64,000 nt of DNA, taken from NCBI RefSeq assembly GCF_028994775.1, contig NZ_JAJQMN010000003.1, positions 1 through 64,000 of the forward strand, in the 5' to 3' direction. A program made the translations under genes and the position numbers. Positions within the stretch are counted from its first letter, which is position 1. Every line of letters begins with the position of its first letter. The notes below the pieces were generated by a model, which was given only the letters and a program-made list of their open reading frames with translations, was not told the origin of the DNA and ran no database searches. Shown here piece after piece: positions 53,275-61,929 of the stretch. The stretch is from Promicromonospora iranensis (GTDB lineage Bacteria; Actinomycetota; Actinomycetes; Actinomycetales; Cellulomonadaceae).

Positions 53275-53449
53275 TCGTCCACGGAGACGCGTACGCCTGC
53301 GTGACCCGCGCGAACATTACGTACACGCGTAGGACAGATCGTAACGGATTCACACCGGCAGGTCCGGCTCATTCCGTCCCGGCCAACCGCCTCGCTCCGG
53401 GCGGCTCAACAGCTCCCCGGGCCAGGCCGTGAACGTCAGGCGCCACGCG

Positions 53450-54136
53450 TCAGAGGTCGTCCGGCGGGATCGGGTCCGCGAGGAACTTCTCGATCGCCTC
53501 CTTGGTCGGGACCTCGGTAACGTCCGAGCCGGAGAACAGGTGCACCAGGGAGTAGGCGACGTCCCGGACGGCGAGGTTCGACCGGTTGGACGCCTCGCGC
53601 AGCACGTTCATCGCCGCTTCGTCCTCGATGCCGTAGACCACCATGAGCACGCCCTTGGCCTGCTCGATGCCCGACCACTGCGCCGCCGACGCCTTGATCG
53701 ACGCCGTCGCCTCGCGCGCTGCGGCCTTCCGCTGCGCCTCCGTGACATCGATGAAGTACCCGAACAGCTCGTTCACGCGGCCGGTCGCGAAGGCACGCCG
53801 CCCCTGACCGGTCACGGCGAGCGTGCGGGTCCTGCCCTTGGCATCCACGATGCGGTGCACCGAGCTGAACGGCTCGCCGGTCTCGGCCGCACGCCGCAGC
53901 ACGCCGTCGACCCGGTCACGGTCCTCGGGGTGCTTGTGCGACAGGATCAGGGGCGTCGTCGGCACGATCTCGCCCGGCTCGAAGCCGTGCATCTCGTACA
54001 CCTCGTCGGACCACTCCCAGGTTCCGGTCGCCAGGTCAAGCTGGTAGCGCCCGACCGGTGGCTTGGCGCCTGTCGCGAGGGCTTGCTCAAGCTCGTTCTC
54101 CAGCGGCGGTCGGCCGGCTGACGATGCAGTGGTCAC
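53450..54136 (-). CDS. PAS-ANTAR regulator (paralog C)
   Basis: 228 residues. PAS at about 28-135 (G-R-Y-Q-L-D-L-A-T-G-T-W-E-W; M-H-G-F-E-P-G-E-I-V; G-Y-F-I-D-V-T), ANTAR at about 155-205 (I-E-Q-A-K-G-V-L-M-V-V-Y-G; A-V-R-D-V-A-Y-S-L-V). Nearly the same protein as 23764-24450, including the ending P-D-D-L. It lies outside the island, just beyond tRNA-Pro, 160 bases after another PAS-ANTAR gene. Confidence 0.85.
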   Translation of the reverse strand: MTTASSAGRPPLENELEQALATGAKPPVGRYQLDLATGTWEWSDEVYEMHGFEPGEIVPTTPLILSHKHPEDRDRVDGVLRRAAETGEPFSSVHRIVDAKGRTRTLAVTGQGRRAFATGRVNELFGYFIDVTEAQRKAAAREATASIKASAAQWSGIEQAKGVLMVVYGIEDEAAMNVLREASNRSNLAVRDVAYSLVHLFSGSDVTEVPTKEAIEKFLADPIPPDDL

Positions 54137-54231
54137 GGAGGTCCTCGGGGCTAGGTCGTGCGGCCGATGTCCCGGGTGCGGGGCACAGGACCTGGTGGGG
54201 TTCAGAATATCGCGCCGTCGGGCACATGCGG

Positions 54232-54269
54232 CGAAGCCGGACCGTGCAGTTCAGCACGGTCCGGCTTCG
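54232..54269 (-). terminator. terminator between two PAS-ANTAR genes
   Basis: 16-bp perfect stem (54232-54247 with 54254-54269), 6-nt loop, 30 bases past the stop of the 54299-54949 gene; the downstream PAS-ANTAR gene is therefore probably transcribed separately. Confidence 0.75.
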
Positions 54270-54298
54270 TCGCGGGCGGCGGTCAGGGCGGGCGTCGG

Positions 54299-54949
54299 TC
54301 AGTGCCGAGGCACTCCGGGTGCCGGTGCGCCCAGGATCTCGGCCACGTCTGCCGCGGAGCTGCCTGTCGCCGTGAGCTCGATGATGCGCCGCGCGACGTC
54401 GCGGACGGCGACGTTCGTGTGGTTGGAGGTCCTGCGCAGCTGCTCGAACGCCTCGTCGACGTCGACGTCCAGCGCGAACGCGATGATGCCCTTCGCCTGT
54501 TCGATGGGCGCGCGGGTGGCGGCCGAGGCGCGGATGGACACCGACGCCGCCTTGCCGGCTCGTTCCTGGACCGCGGTGGTGACATCGACGAAGTAGCCCA
54601 CCAGCTCGGACACGTGGCGCGTGTCGGGATCGCGCCGGCCCTGCCCGACCACCGTCAGCGTCCGCTCCCGGCCGCGGGCATCCATGATGCGGTGGACACT
54701 GCTGAACGGTGCGCCCGTCATGGCGGCGCCCTCGAACATCCGCGACACGCGGGGGCGGTCCTCCGGGTGCTTGTGCGCCAGGACGAGCGTCATGGTCGGC
54801 ACCACGTCACCAGGCTCGAAGCCGTGGATCCGGAACGTCTCGTCCGACCACCACCACTGTTGCGTGGCCAGGTCGTACCGGTAACGCCCCGTGAGGTGGG
54901 TCGTGCCAGGCGTGAAAGCACGCCCGGTATTCGTGGGTTCTGCGGTCAT
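54299..54949 (-). CDS. PAS-ANTAR regulator (paralog D)
   Basis: 216 residues from ATG 54949 (GAGGAAGG upstream). PAS at about 20-125 (G-R-Y-R-Y-D-L-A-T-Q-Q-W-W-W; I-H-G-F-E-P-G-D-V-V), ANTAR at about 145-195 (I-E-Q-A-K-G-I-I-A-F-A-L-D). Closest to 32762-33457, and the two share a conserved promoter block. A strong terminator follows. Confidence 0.85.
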   Translation of the reverse strand: MTAEPTNTGRAFTPGTTHLTGRYRYDLATQQWWWSDETFRIHGFEPGDVVPTMTLVLAHKHPEDRPRVSRMFEGAAMTGAPFSSVHRIMDARGRERTLTVVGQGRRDPDTRHVSELVGYFVDVTTAVQERAGKAASVSIRASAATRAPIEQAKGIIAFALDVDVDEAFEQLRRTSNHTNVAVRDVARRIIELTATGSSAADVAEILGAPAPGVPRH

Positions 54950-54977
54950 ACAGCAGCCTTCCTCGTCGCTATCTGCG

Positions 54978-55034
54978 CCGATGAGCCGCTGCCTGACTCT
55001 TTCCCGACCGTAGCGTCGAAGCGACTCTACCGGA
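54978..55034 (-). promoter_or_regulatory. conserved promoter block, second copy
   Basis: Minus strand: TCCGGT (55034-55029), 16-bp spacer, TACGGT (55012-55007), then GAGTCAGGCAGCGGCTCATCGG, the same as 32678-32733 but in front of a different paralog. Confidence 0.55.
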
Positions 55035-55274
55035 AGTCCTTGGATGAAAACTCTCTTCTTGCGGACTGGCCCGAGGTGAGCTGGTGGACAGAAGCCGTAC
55101 TCGGCCGATCGGCACCGACCCGTTGCCCCGCACGACCTCGGCATTCGGCTGCCAGCTCGAGTCGCAAGCGTTCGACGAGTACTACCCGGCGGCGTGGCCC
55201 CCGGCCCGGCAGCTGTCAGACGTACAGGTCGCGCGAGTGACCTGCACGTCTGGCCCCGGTCAGGACCGACGTCG

Positions 55275-56318
55275 TCACCCGTCCCCCAGCGTCGAGGCCC
55301 GCACGACCAGCCGCGGAGCCAGCCGTTCGACGCCGCGCGCCGGCTCCCCCTCGATCGCGGCGATCAGCAGCTCCGCGGCCCGCTGGCCGAGCCGTTCGAG
55401 CTGCATGTCGACGGTGGTCAGCGGTGGCCGGCTCGCCAGCGACATGACGTCCCAGTCGTCGTAGCCGGTCACGGCGACGTCGTCGGGCACCCGCAGTCCG
55501 CGCTCCCGGAGCCGGTCGCAGCCGCCGCGCGCGAGCTGGTCGGAGGCGAACACGATGGCGTCCACGGCGGGCGCTCCCCCGGCCGCGCCGTCGGCCACCG
55601 CCCCGCCAGGATCCCGGCCGAGCACCGCATCGACCGCGCGCCGGCCCCACTGCTCCGACCAGTCCCCGTACAACGCGGGGCCGACCAGCTCCAGGCCCCG
55701 GGCCGCGAGCTCCGCCACCAGGGTGTCGTGGCGCACGGTCGACGCCGCCTGCTCGGCGCGCCCGCCCACGTAGGCGATCCGACGGCGGCCGAGCGCCACC
55801 AGGTGCTCGACGAGCAGCCGCATGCCGGTGGCGTCGTCGGGCACCACCGAGGCGTCGTCGGGATCGACGGACGGCGCGAACGCGTAGACCACGGGCATCG
55901 GCACACGGATCGGCTCGCGCGGCTCGGTGGTGCGGCCGGTGACGATGATCCCGTCGACCCGCCGGGCCACGAGCGCCCGCACGTGGTGCTGCTCGCGGAC
56001 CGGGTCGTGGCGCGCCGTCGCCAGCAGTGCCGACAGCTCACCGCCGACCAGCGCGTTCTCCGCGCCGAGCACCACCGGCAGCGAGAACCGGCCCGCGGAG
56101 TCCGTGCTGAGCAGGCCCACGGTGAAGCTGCGTCGCGCCGACAGGGAGCGTGCGGTCGCGTCGGGCACGAAGCCGAGCCGGTCCGCCGCCTCCCGCACCT
56201 TCGCCCGGGTGCTCTCCCGCAGGGACCCGGTGCCGTTGAGCGCCTTGGACACCGTGCTCGGCGCCACACCGGCCAAGGCCGCCACGTCGGTGATCCGCAC
56301 CACCGGTCCCCGCTCCAT
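55275..56318 (-). CDS. LacI-family transcriptional repressor
   Basis: 347 residues from ATG 56318. The HTH is I-T-D-V-A-A-L-A-G-V-A-P-S-T-V-S-K-A-L-N-G near 8-28, followed by the hinge and a periplasmic-binding-protein-like sugar domain (V-G-L-L-S-T-D; D-A-I-V-F-A-S-D-Q-L-A). S-T-V-S-K-A-L-N with minor-groove hinge R-S-L-S is normal for the family. It is divergent from the arabinofuranosidase operon, whose promoter carries a probable operator. The effector is likely an arabinose-containing sugar, by context. Confidence 0.88.
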   Translation of the reverse strand: MERGPVVRITDVAALAGVAPSTVSKALNGTGSLRESTRAKVREAADRLGFVPDATARSLSARRSFTVGLLSTDSAGRFSLPVVLGAENALVGGELSALLATARHDPVREQHHVRALVARRVDGIIVTGRTTEPREPIRVPMPVVYAFAPSVDPDDASVVPDDATGMRLLVEHLVALGRRRIAYVGGRAEQAASTVRHDTLVAELAARGLELVGPALYGDWSEQWGRRAVDAVLGRDPGGAVADGAAGGAPAVDAIVFASDQLARGGCDRLRERGLRVPDDVAVTGYDDWDVMSLASRPPLTTVDMQLERLGQRAAELLIAAIEGEPARGVERLAPRLVVRASTLGDG

Positions 56319-56464
56319 CACGCACCGACCTCCCCGGTCCCGTTTCCGCCCGCAGCGTTTTCCTTTGGTATCACCCTCCGTGCCGAGCAGGCTCGGCCGA
56401 GTGGGCGCCATCGTACCTCTCAGCCCAGCACAGCCCTCGTTCTTGAGCAGTTTCGCCCGGACCT

Positions 56465-56509
56465 TTGACGCTCACCGGGCCGGTCCGTACATTAGGAAAT
56501 CGGATTCCT
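56465..56509 (+). promoter_or_regulatory. promoter and LacI-type operator of the GH127 operon
   Basis: TTGACG (56465-56470), 17-bp spacer, TACATT (56488-56493), directly followed by AGGAAATCGGATTCCT (56494-56509), an inverted repeat with AGGAA/TTCCT arms at the likely transcription start. Confidence 0.7.
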
Positions 56510-56534
56510 TGTTTCCGTCTCGAAGGAGAGATCG

Positions 56535-58460
56535 ATGACGACTCTGACCTCCAGCGGCACCACGCGGGGACCCGCCGAGCCCTCCGCAGACGCCCGGGTC
56601 CTGCTCCGGCCGCTCGCGATCGGGCAGGTCACCATCGACGCAGGACTGTGGCGCCGCACCGCCGACGTCAACCGGTCGGCGGCGATCCCCGAGGGTCTGG
56701 CACAGCTCGAGAAGGCCGGGAACCTGCGCAACCTGGAGATCGCCGCCGGAGAGGCGGAGGGTGAGGCGATCGGGCCGATCTTCGCGGACTCCGACGTCCA
56801 CAAGTGGCTCGAGGCGGCGGCCTGGGAGTACGCCCGCGAGCCCGACCAGCGGCTCCTCGACGACCAGCTCCGGGTCACCGCGCTGCTCGCCGCGGCGCAG
56901 GCCGACGACGGCTACCTCGACTCCGTACCGATGCTCCGGAACGTCCCCCGGTACAGCGACCTGCCCTGGAGCCACGAGCTGTACTGCGCCGGTCACCTGT
57001 TCCAGGCGGCCGTGGCCCAGGTGCGCGGCACGGGCCGGCGCGAGCTGCTCGACGTCGCCGTCCGCCTGGCCGACCACCTCGTCGCCACGTTCGGCGATGA
57101 CGAGGGCCAGCTCCGCGAGGTCGACGGCCACCCCGTGGTCGAGATGGGCCTGGTCGAGCTGTTCCGCGAGACGGGCACGCGCGCCTACCTGGACCTGGCG
57201 CGGTGGTTCGTCGAGGCGCGCGGCACCGGCATCATCGAGGGTCACGGCCACGCGCCGACCTACTACTCCGACCGCGTGCGGGTGCGCGAGGCCACCACGG
57301 TCGAGGGGCACGCCGTGCGTGCGGTGTACCTCGGCGCGGGTGCGGCCGACGTCGCCATCGAGACGGGCGACGCCGAGCTGCTCGCTGCCCTCGACACGCA
57401 GTACCGGTCGATGGAGCGCGGCAAGCAGTACGTCACGGGCGGGCTCGGGGCGCGCTGGGAGGACGAGTCGTTCGGCGACCCGTTCGAGCTGCCGACCGAC
57501 CGCGGCTACGCCGAGACGTGCGCGGCGATCGGCGGCGTGCAGTGGGCGTGGCGCATGCTCCTGGCCACGGGCGAGGCCCGGTACGCCGACCAGATCGAGC
57601 GCATGCTCCTCAACGGGTTCCTGGCGGGGGTGTCGCTCAGCGGGACCGAGTACTTCTACGTGAACCCGCTCCAGCTGCGCAGCGACGCGCACCCCGAGGG
57701 CGACCGCAGCCCCGCCCACGGCCGGCGCACCTGGTTCAACTGCGCCTGCTGCCCGCCCAACATCATGCGCACCGTCTCCAGCCTCACCGGTTACGTGGCC
57801 ACGGCGGACGGGCCGAGCCTGCAGCTTCACCAGTACGCGTCCGGCACGGTCACGGCCCCGCTCGACGGCGGCACGCTGCGCCTGCGTGTCGAGACCCGCT
57901 ACCCGGACGAGGGCCGCATCGCCCTGCACGTCGAGGAGGCGCCCGACGGCGAGACGATCCTCGCGCTGCGGGTCCCCGCCTGGGCCGACGGCGCCACGCT
58001 CGACGGCGAGCCCGTCCCCGCCGGCTCGTACGCCCGCTCGACCCGCCGGTTCGCCGCGGGCGACACGATGGTCCTGGACCTGCCGATGACGCCGCGCCTC
58101 ACCGTCGCCGACCCCCGGGTCGACGCCGTACGCGGGTGCGTCGCCATCGAGCGCGGCCCGCTCGTGTACGCGCTGGAACAGCCCGACCAGGAGGACGGCG
58201 CGGTCGTCGACGATCTGCGGATCGACGTCGCCGGCGCGCTGTCCGACGAGTTCCGGCCCGACCTGCTCGGCGGGGTCACGGTGGTGCGGGCCCGCGGCGC
58301 CGTCGTCCCCGGGCCGGACGCGGACGCCACGACGCCGTACGCGCCGGTAGCGGCGTCGGCCCCTGAAGCGACGCGCGAGGTGACGCTCACGGCGGTGCCG
58401 TACTACGCGTGGGCCAACCGCGGCCCGCAGCCGATGCGGGTCTGGGTGCCGGTGCTCTGA
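56535..58460 (+). CDS. beta-L-arabinofuranosidase, GH127 (HypBA1-like)
   Basis: 641 residues, no signal peptide, so it acts in the cytoplasm on imported oligosaccharides. GH127 hallmarks: an alpha/alpha toroid with W-S-H-E-L-Y-C-A-G-H, the zinc/acid cluster A-E-T-C-A-A-I-G near 326 (Glu and Cys ligands) and N-C-A-C-C-P-P-N near 402-409, where the first of the paired Cys is the known nucleophile and both bind zinc. C-terminal beta domains complete the family length. AAGGAGAG precedes the ATG. It releases L-arabinofuranose from beta-linked arabino-oligosaccharides such as extensin glycans. First gene of the sugar operon. Confidence 0.88.
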   Translation: MTTLTSSGTTRGPAEPSADARVLLRPLAIGQVTIDAGLWRRTADVNRSAAIPEGLAQLEKAGNLRNLEIAAGEAEGEAIGPIFADSDVHKWLEAAAWEYAREPDQRLLDDQLRVTALLAAAQADDGYLDSVPMLRNVPRYSDLPWSHELYCAGHLFQAAVAQVRGTGRRELLDVAVRLADHLVATFGDDEGQLREVDGHPVVEMGLVELFRETGTRAYLDLARWFVEARGTGIIEGHGHAPTYYSDRVRVREATTVEGHAVRAVYLGAGAADVAIETGDAELLAALDTQYRSMERGKQYVTGGLGARWEDESFGDPFELPTDRGYAETCAAIGGVQWAWRMLLATGEARYADQIERMLLNGFLAGVSLSGTEYFYVNPLQLRSDAHPEGDRSPAHGRRTWFNCACCPPNIMRTVSSLTGYVATADGPSLQLHQYASGTVTAPLDGGTLRLRVETRYPDEGRIALHVEEAPDGETILALRVPAWADGATLDGEPVPAGSYARSTRRFAAGDTMVLDLPMTPRLTVADPRVDAVRGCVAIERGPLVYALEQPDQEDGAVVDDLRIDVAGALSDEFRPDLLGGVTVVRARGAVVPGPDADATTPYAPVAASAPEATREVTLTAVPYYAWANRGPQPMRVWVPVL

Positions 58461-58488
58461 CCACCGCAAGGCAAGGGAGAGGAGAGCA

Positions 58489-59802
58489 ATGGAGCTCACC
58501 AGACGCCAGCTGCTCGCGCTGGCCGGCACGGCGACGGCGGCCGCCGCGCTGGCCGGCTGCGGCGGCACGCTGCGCCCGGCGAACGTCGAGGCCGCCGGCT
58601 TCGGCGAGAACGCGAGCGGGACGCTGAACCTGTGGTGCCGGTCGGACACGGTGAACGGCACCCAGGCCGTCGTCGACGCGTTCCACCAGGCGCAGGACCG
58701 CATCCGGGTGTCGCTGACGCCCATCCAGAACGGGCAGTACGTCACCAAGCTCGCGACGGCGATCCGCGGCGGGCGCGTGCCCGACGTCGTCGACATCGAC
58801 GACATCTACTCGACGATGTTCGCCTACCGCGACGCCTTCACGGACCTCACGCCGCTCATCGAGGAGCTCGGCATCGGCGACGCCCTGAGCCCGGGCCACC
58901 TCGCGCTGAGCACGAAGGACGGGCGCCACTACGGCCTGCCGTTCATCGGGGACTTCTCGGTGCTGTTCTGCAACACCGAGCTGTTCGAACGGGCCGGTCT
59001 CGACGTCACGCAGTCGACGGCGGACTTCGCCGGGATCCTGGACGCGGCCCGCGCCATCACGGGCCTGGACAGCGACGTCTACGGCTGGTCGTTCCCGGGC
59101 AACGCCTCGGGCGCGCTGGGCTTCACCGTCCAGCCGCACGTCTGGGCCACCGGCCGCGACCTGATCCAGGGCGAGGTCGGTAGCCAGCGGGGCGACATCG
59201 TGGGCAACGACGCCCTGCGCCGCACGCTCGACCTCGAGCGGACACTGTGGGCGGAGCAGCTCGTCCCGCCGGGCAGCTTCGCCGACGACGCCTCCCGCTG
59301 GTCGGCGGACTACACCGCCGGACGGCTGGGTATGTTCCCCGCCGGGTACGGCGTCGTCGTGCCGAACGCGGACCAGGAGCTGCTGGACCGCTCGCAGGTG
59401 GTCCTGCTGCCCGGTCCGGACGGCGGCCGGGCCTTCTTCGACGGCGGCGACAACCTCTGCCTCCTCAACGGCGCGCGGAACCCCTCGGCGGCGTGGGAGT
59501 TCATGAAGTTCGCCGTCTCCGTCGAGCAGCAGTCGCGGATGCCGGAGGGCTTCTACTCCCCCGTCCGGTCCGACGTCGTCACGCCGGAGTTCCGGGAGAG
59601 CTACCCGTTCGTCGTCCCGCCGCTGGAGGCGCTGGAGACCGGCTACGCGCCCACCACGCTCGCCTACAACCTGATCTACAACCAGCAGGACGGACCGTGG
59701 TTGCGCATGTTCCGCTCTGCCGTCTTCGACGGGGAGGTCGATGCAGCGATGCAGGAGGCCCAGTCCACGTACGACCGCATCCTGAGGCAGGCCCAGGCAT
59801 GA
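58489..59802 (+). CDS. sugar ABC transporter substrate-binding lipoprotein
   Basis: 437 residues. Twin-Arg-like start R-R-Q-L-L-A-L-A-G and lipobox L-A-G-C give lipid-Cys24. Family SBP_bac_1, with N-L-W-C-R-S and G-R-V-P-D-V-V-D-I-D-D-I-Y near the start of the mature protein. It should capture the oligosaccharide that the GH127 enzyme cuts. It lies 28 bases after the enzyme gene and overlaps the first permease. Confidence 0.88.
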   Translation: MELTRRQLLALAGTATAAAALAGCGGTLRPANVEAAGFGENASGTLNLWCRSDTVNGTQAVVDAFHQAQDRIRVSLTPIQNGQYVTKLATAIRGGRVPDVVDIDDIYSTMFAYRDAFTDLTPLIEELGIGDALSPGHLALSTKDGRHYGLPFIGDFSVLFCNTELFERAGLDVTQSTADFAGILDAARAITGLDSDVYGWSFPGNASGALGFTVQPHVWATGRDLIQGEVGSQRGDIVGNDALRRTLDLERTLWAEQLVPPGSFADDASRWSADYTAGRLGMFPAGYGVVVPNADQELLDRSQVVLLPGPDGGRAFFDGGDNLCLLNGARNPSAAWEFMKFAVSVEQQSRMPEGFYSPVRSDVVTPEFRESYPFVVPPLEALETGYAPTTLAYNLIYNQQDGPWLRMFRSAVFDGEVDAAMQEAQSTYDRILRQAQA

Positions 59803-60674
59803 GCGGCTCCCTCACGCACCCGCGGCGCACCGGCCTGGCGCTCATCACGCCGGCGCTCGTGCTCGTCGTCGTCTTCGTGTTCGTGCCGCTCGTGGTGGCG
59901 GCCTACATCTCGCTGACGAACTTCCCGCTGATCGGCGACTACCGCTTCATCGGGCTCGACAACTACGCCTCCGTGCTCACGGACCCGACGTTCTGGGACG
60001 CGCTCGGCTACACCCTGCTCTACACGGCGATCGTCACGCTGCCGATCCTGCTGCTCGGGTACGGGCTCGCGGTGCTGGTCCGGTCGAACCGCCGGGGCGC
60101 GACACTGCTGCGCACCATCTTCTTCGTCCCGTTCGTCATCGGCCTGACGACGCTCAGCTTCCTCATGCTGCTGGAGGCCCAGCCCAACAGCGGCATGGTG
60201 AACGTGGCGCTCAAGTGGCTCGGCCTCACCGACGGCACGACGGCGTGGCTCGTCAACGGGCCGCTGGCCACCGGGCTGCTGTGCGTCATGGTCGTCTGGG
60301 GCGCCTCGGGCCTGACGATGGTGCTGCTGATGTCCGGCATGCAGGGCATCCCGCGCGAGGTCTACGAGTCCGCGGAGATGGACGGCGCCTCGTGGTGGCA
60401 GCGCGAGGTGCAGATCACGGTGCCGATGCTGCGCCGGACGATCGCGATGACCGTGATCCTGTCGGTCATCGGGTCGTTCCTGGCGTTCACGCAGTTCTAC
60501 ATCCTGACCCAGGGCGGACCGGGGTCGGACACGACGACGATCGTCATGGCCATCTACCGCCGCGCTTTCGTCCAGCTCCAGCTGGGCGCCGCCACGGCCA
60601 TGTCGCTGGTCCTGGTCGTCATCACCGGTCTGGTCACCGCGGCACAGTTCTGGCTGCTGCGGGAAAGGAACTGA
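59799..60674 (+). CDS. sugar ABC transporter permease (MalF type)
   Basis: 291 residues from ATG 59799, overlapping the lipoprotein stop by 4 bases. Six membrane segments and the EAA-type loop E-S-A-E-M-D-G-A-S-W-W-Q near 190. Pairs with the next gene's product to form the channel. Confidence 0.9.
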   Translation: MSGSLTHPRRTGLALITPALVLVVVFVFVPLVVAAYISLTNFPLIGDYRFIGLDNYASVLTDPTFWDALGYTLLYTAIVTLPILLLGYGLAVLVRSNRRGATLLRTIFFVPFVIGLTTLSFLMLLEAQPNSGMVNVALKWLGLTDGTTAWLVNGPLATGLLCVMVVWGASGLTMVLLMSGMQGIPREVYESAEMDGASWWQREVQITVPMLRRTIAMTVILSVIGSFLAFTQFYILTQGGPGSDTTTIVMAIYRRAFVQLQLGAATAMSLVLVVITGLVTAAQFWLLRERN

Positions 60675-60675
60675 C

Positions 60676-61617
60676 ATGGCTACGGTCACAGAGGTCTCGG
60701 CGGCGCGGGGTGCGGGGGCCGTGCGGCGTCGTCCTGCCGGTTCTGCTGGTTCTGCTGGTTCTGCGCCGGGGGCGGGCGGGCCGGAGCGGGACACCCGGAT
60801 CAAGCGCACCCTTTATGTGGTGGGCGGCACGCTCGCGGCCCTGGTGTTCCTGGTGCCGCTGGTCATCGCGTTCGTGCGGGCGGGGCAGCCCGGCGACGTC
60901 ATCGTCGCTGCCCCGGACGCACGGTTCTTCGAGCTGTCCTGGATCAACTTCCAGGCGGTGGTCGACCAGCCGGCGGTCTGGCGGGGCATCCTGAACTCGG
61001 CGATCGTGTCGATCTCGACGGCGGTGCTCACCGCCGTGCTCGCGACGCTCGCCGGATACGGGTTCGCCAAGTTCCCCTTCCGGGGGCGCGGCGTGCTGTT
61101 CGGGATGGTGCTCGTCACCCTGATGATCCCGTTCCAGGCGATCCTCACGCCGCTCTACCTGCAGATGAACGTCATGGGGCTGACGGACAGCCTGTTCGGG
61201 CTCGTGCTGTTCTACACGACGGTGAACCTGCCGTTCGGCATCTTCGTCATGCGCAACACGTTCGCTTCCGTTCCGGCGGAGCTCGAGGACTCGGCGCATG
61301 TCGACGGGGCCGGGACCATTCGGATCCTGGTGTCGGTGCTGCGGCCGCTGGTGGTGCCGGGGACCGCTACCGCCGCCCTGTACGCGTTCCTCGCGTCGTG
61401 GACGGAGTTCCTCGGGGCGCTGACGTTCCTCACCGACCAGAGCCTCTACACGCTGCCGGTGTCGCTGGTGAACCTGCAGCAGGGGGCGTACGGGCAGGTG
61501 AACTTCGGGCTGCTCGCGGCGGGGTCCGTCATCGCGATGATCCCCTGCGTGATCCTGTACGTGGCGCTGCAGCGGTACTACGTCGCTGGGCTGGCGTCGG
61601 GGTCGGTGAAGGGGTGA
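60676..61617 (+). CDS. sugar ABC transporter permease (MalG type)
   Basis: 313 residues. A Ala/Gly/Ser-rich N-terminal extension (about 1-45, with a G-S-A-G-S-A stretch) precedes six membrane segments; the EAA loop is E-D-S-A-H-V-D-G-A-G-T-I-R near 205. One base after the MalF-type gene. No ATPase gene follows, as expected for actinobacterial systems energised by a shared MsiK protein. Confidence 0.9.
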   Translation: MATVTEVSAARGAGAVRRRPAGSAGSAGSAPGAGGPERDTRIKRTLYVVGGTLAALVFLVPLVIAFVRAGQPGDVIVAAPDARFFELSWINFQAVVDQPAVWRGILNSAIVSISTAVLTAVLATLAGYGFAKFPFRGRGVLFGMVLVTLMIPFQAILTPLYLQMNVMGLTDSLFGLVLFYTTVNLPFGIFVMRNTFASVPAELEDSAHVDGAGTIRILVSVLRPLVVPGTATAALYAFLASWTEFLGALTFLTDQSLYTLPVSLVNLQQGAYGQVNFGLLAAGSVIAMIPCVILYVALQRYYVAGLASGSVKG

Positions 61618-61727
61618 TGCTCGTGCCCGGTTGCCCGACGGCGGTGCGTGTCACGCTCGTCCGTGCCGCTCGGTGGGCGCGAGGTTTGCTAAGGTATCGA
61701 CCGCACCTTGCTGCGAGGCAGGGTCGT

Positions 61728-61798
61728 GCGGGCGTAGCTCAATGGTAGAGCCTTAGTCTTCCAAACTAATTACGCGGGTTCGATTCCCGTCGCCCGCT
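61728..61798 (+). tRNA. tRNA-Gly(TCC)
   Basis: Acceptor GCGGGCG (61728-61734) pairs with CGCCCGC (61791-61797); anticodon loop CTTCCAA in a TTAGT/ACTAA stem gives TCC; T arm GGGTTCGATTCCC. CCA is not encoded. Its 3' end is the likely integration site of the downstream element. Confidence 0.93.
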
Positions 61799-61807
61799 CA
61801 GAGTGCG

Positions 61808-61844
61808 GAAGCCCAGGTCAGAGAGTGTTTCTGACCTGGGCTTC
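61808..61844 (+). terminator. terminator after tRNA-Gly
   Basis: A 15-bp perfect stem, GAAGCCCAGGTCAGA (61808-61822) with its complement (61830-61844), around a 7-nt loop, 9 bases past the tRNA. Confidence 0.75.
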
Positions 61845-61929
61845 GTGCATTCTGGAGGGCTGGAAGCGGTGCCGGCTGGCCCTAAATGGCCCTAAGTCGC
61901 TTTCGGCAGGGCCAGGAGCCGGAGTCCTA

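Noticed and set aside
56472-58805. 777-codon minus-strand frame opposite the GH127 gene
   Set aside because: It is the antisense of a clear glycosidase; composition typical of a shadow frame.
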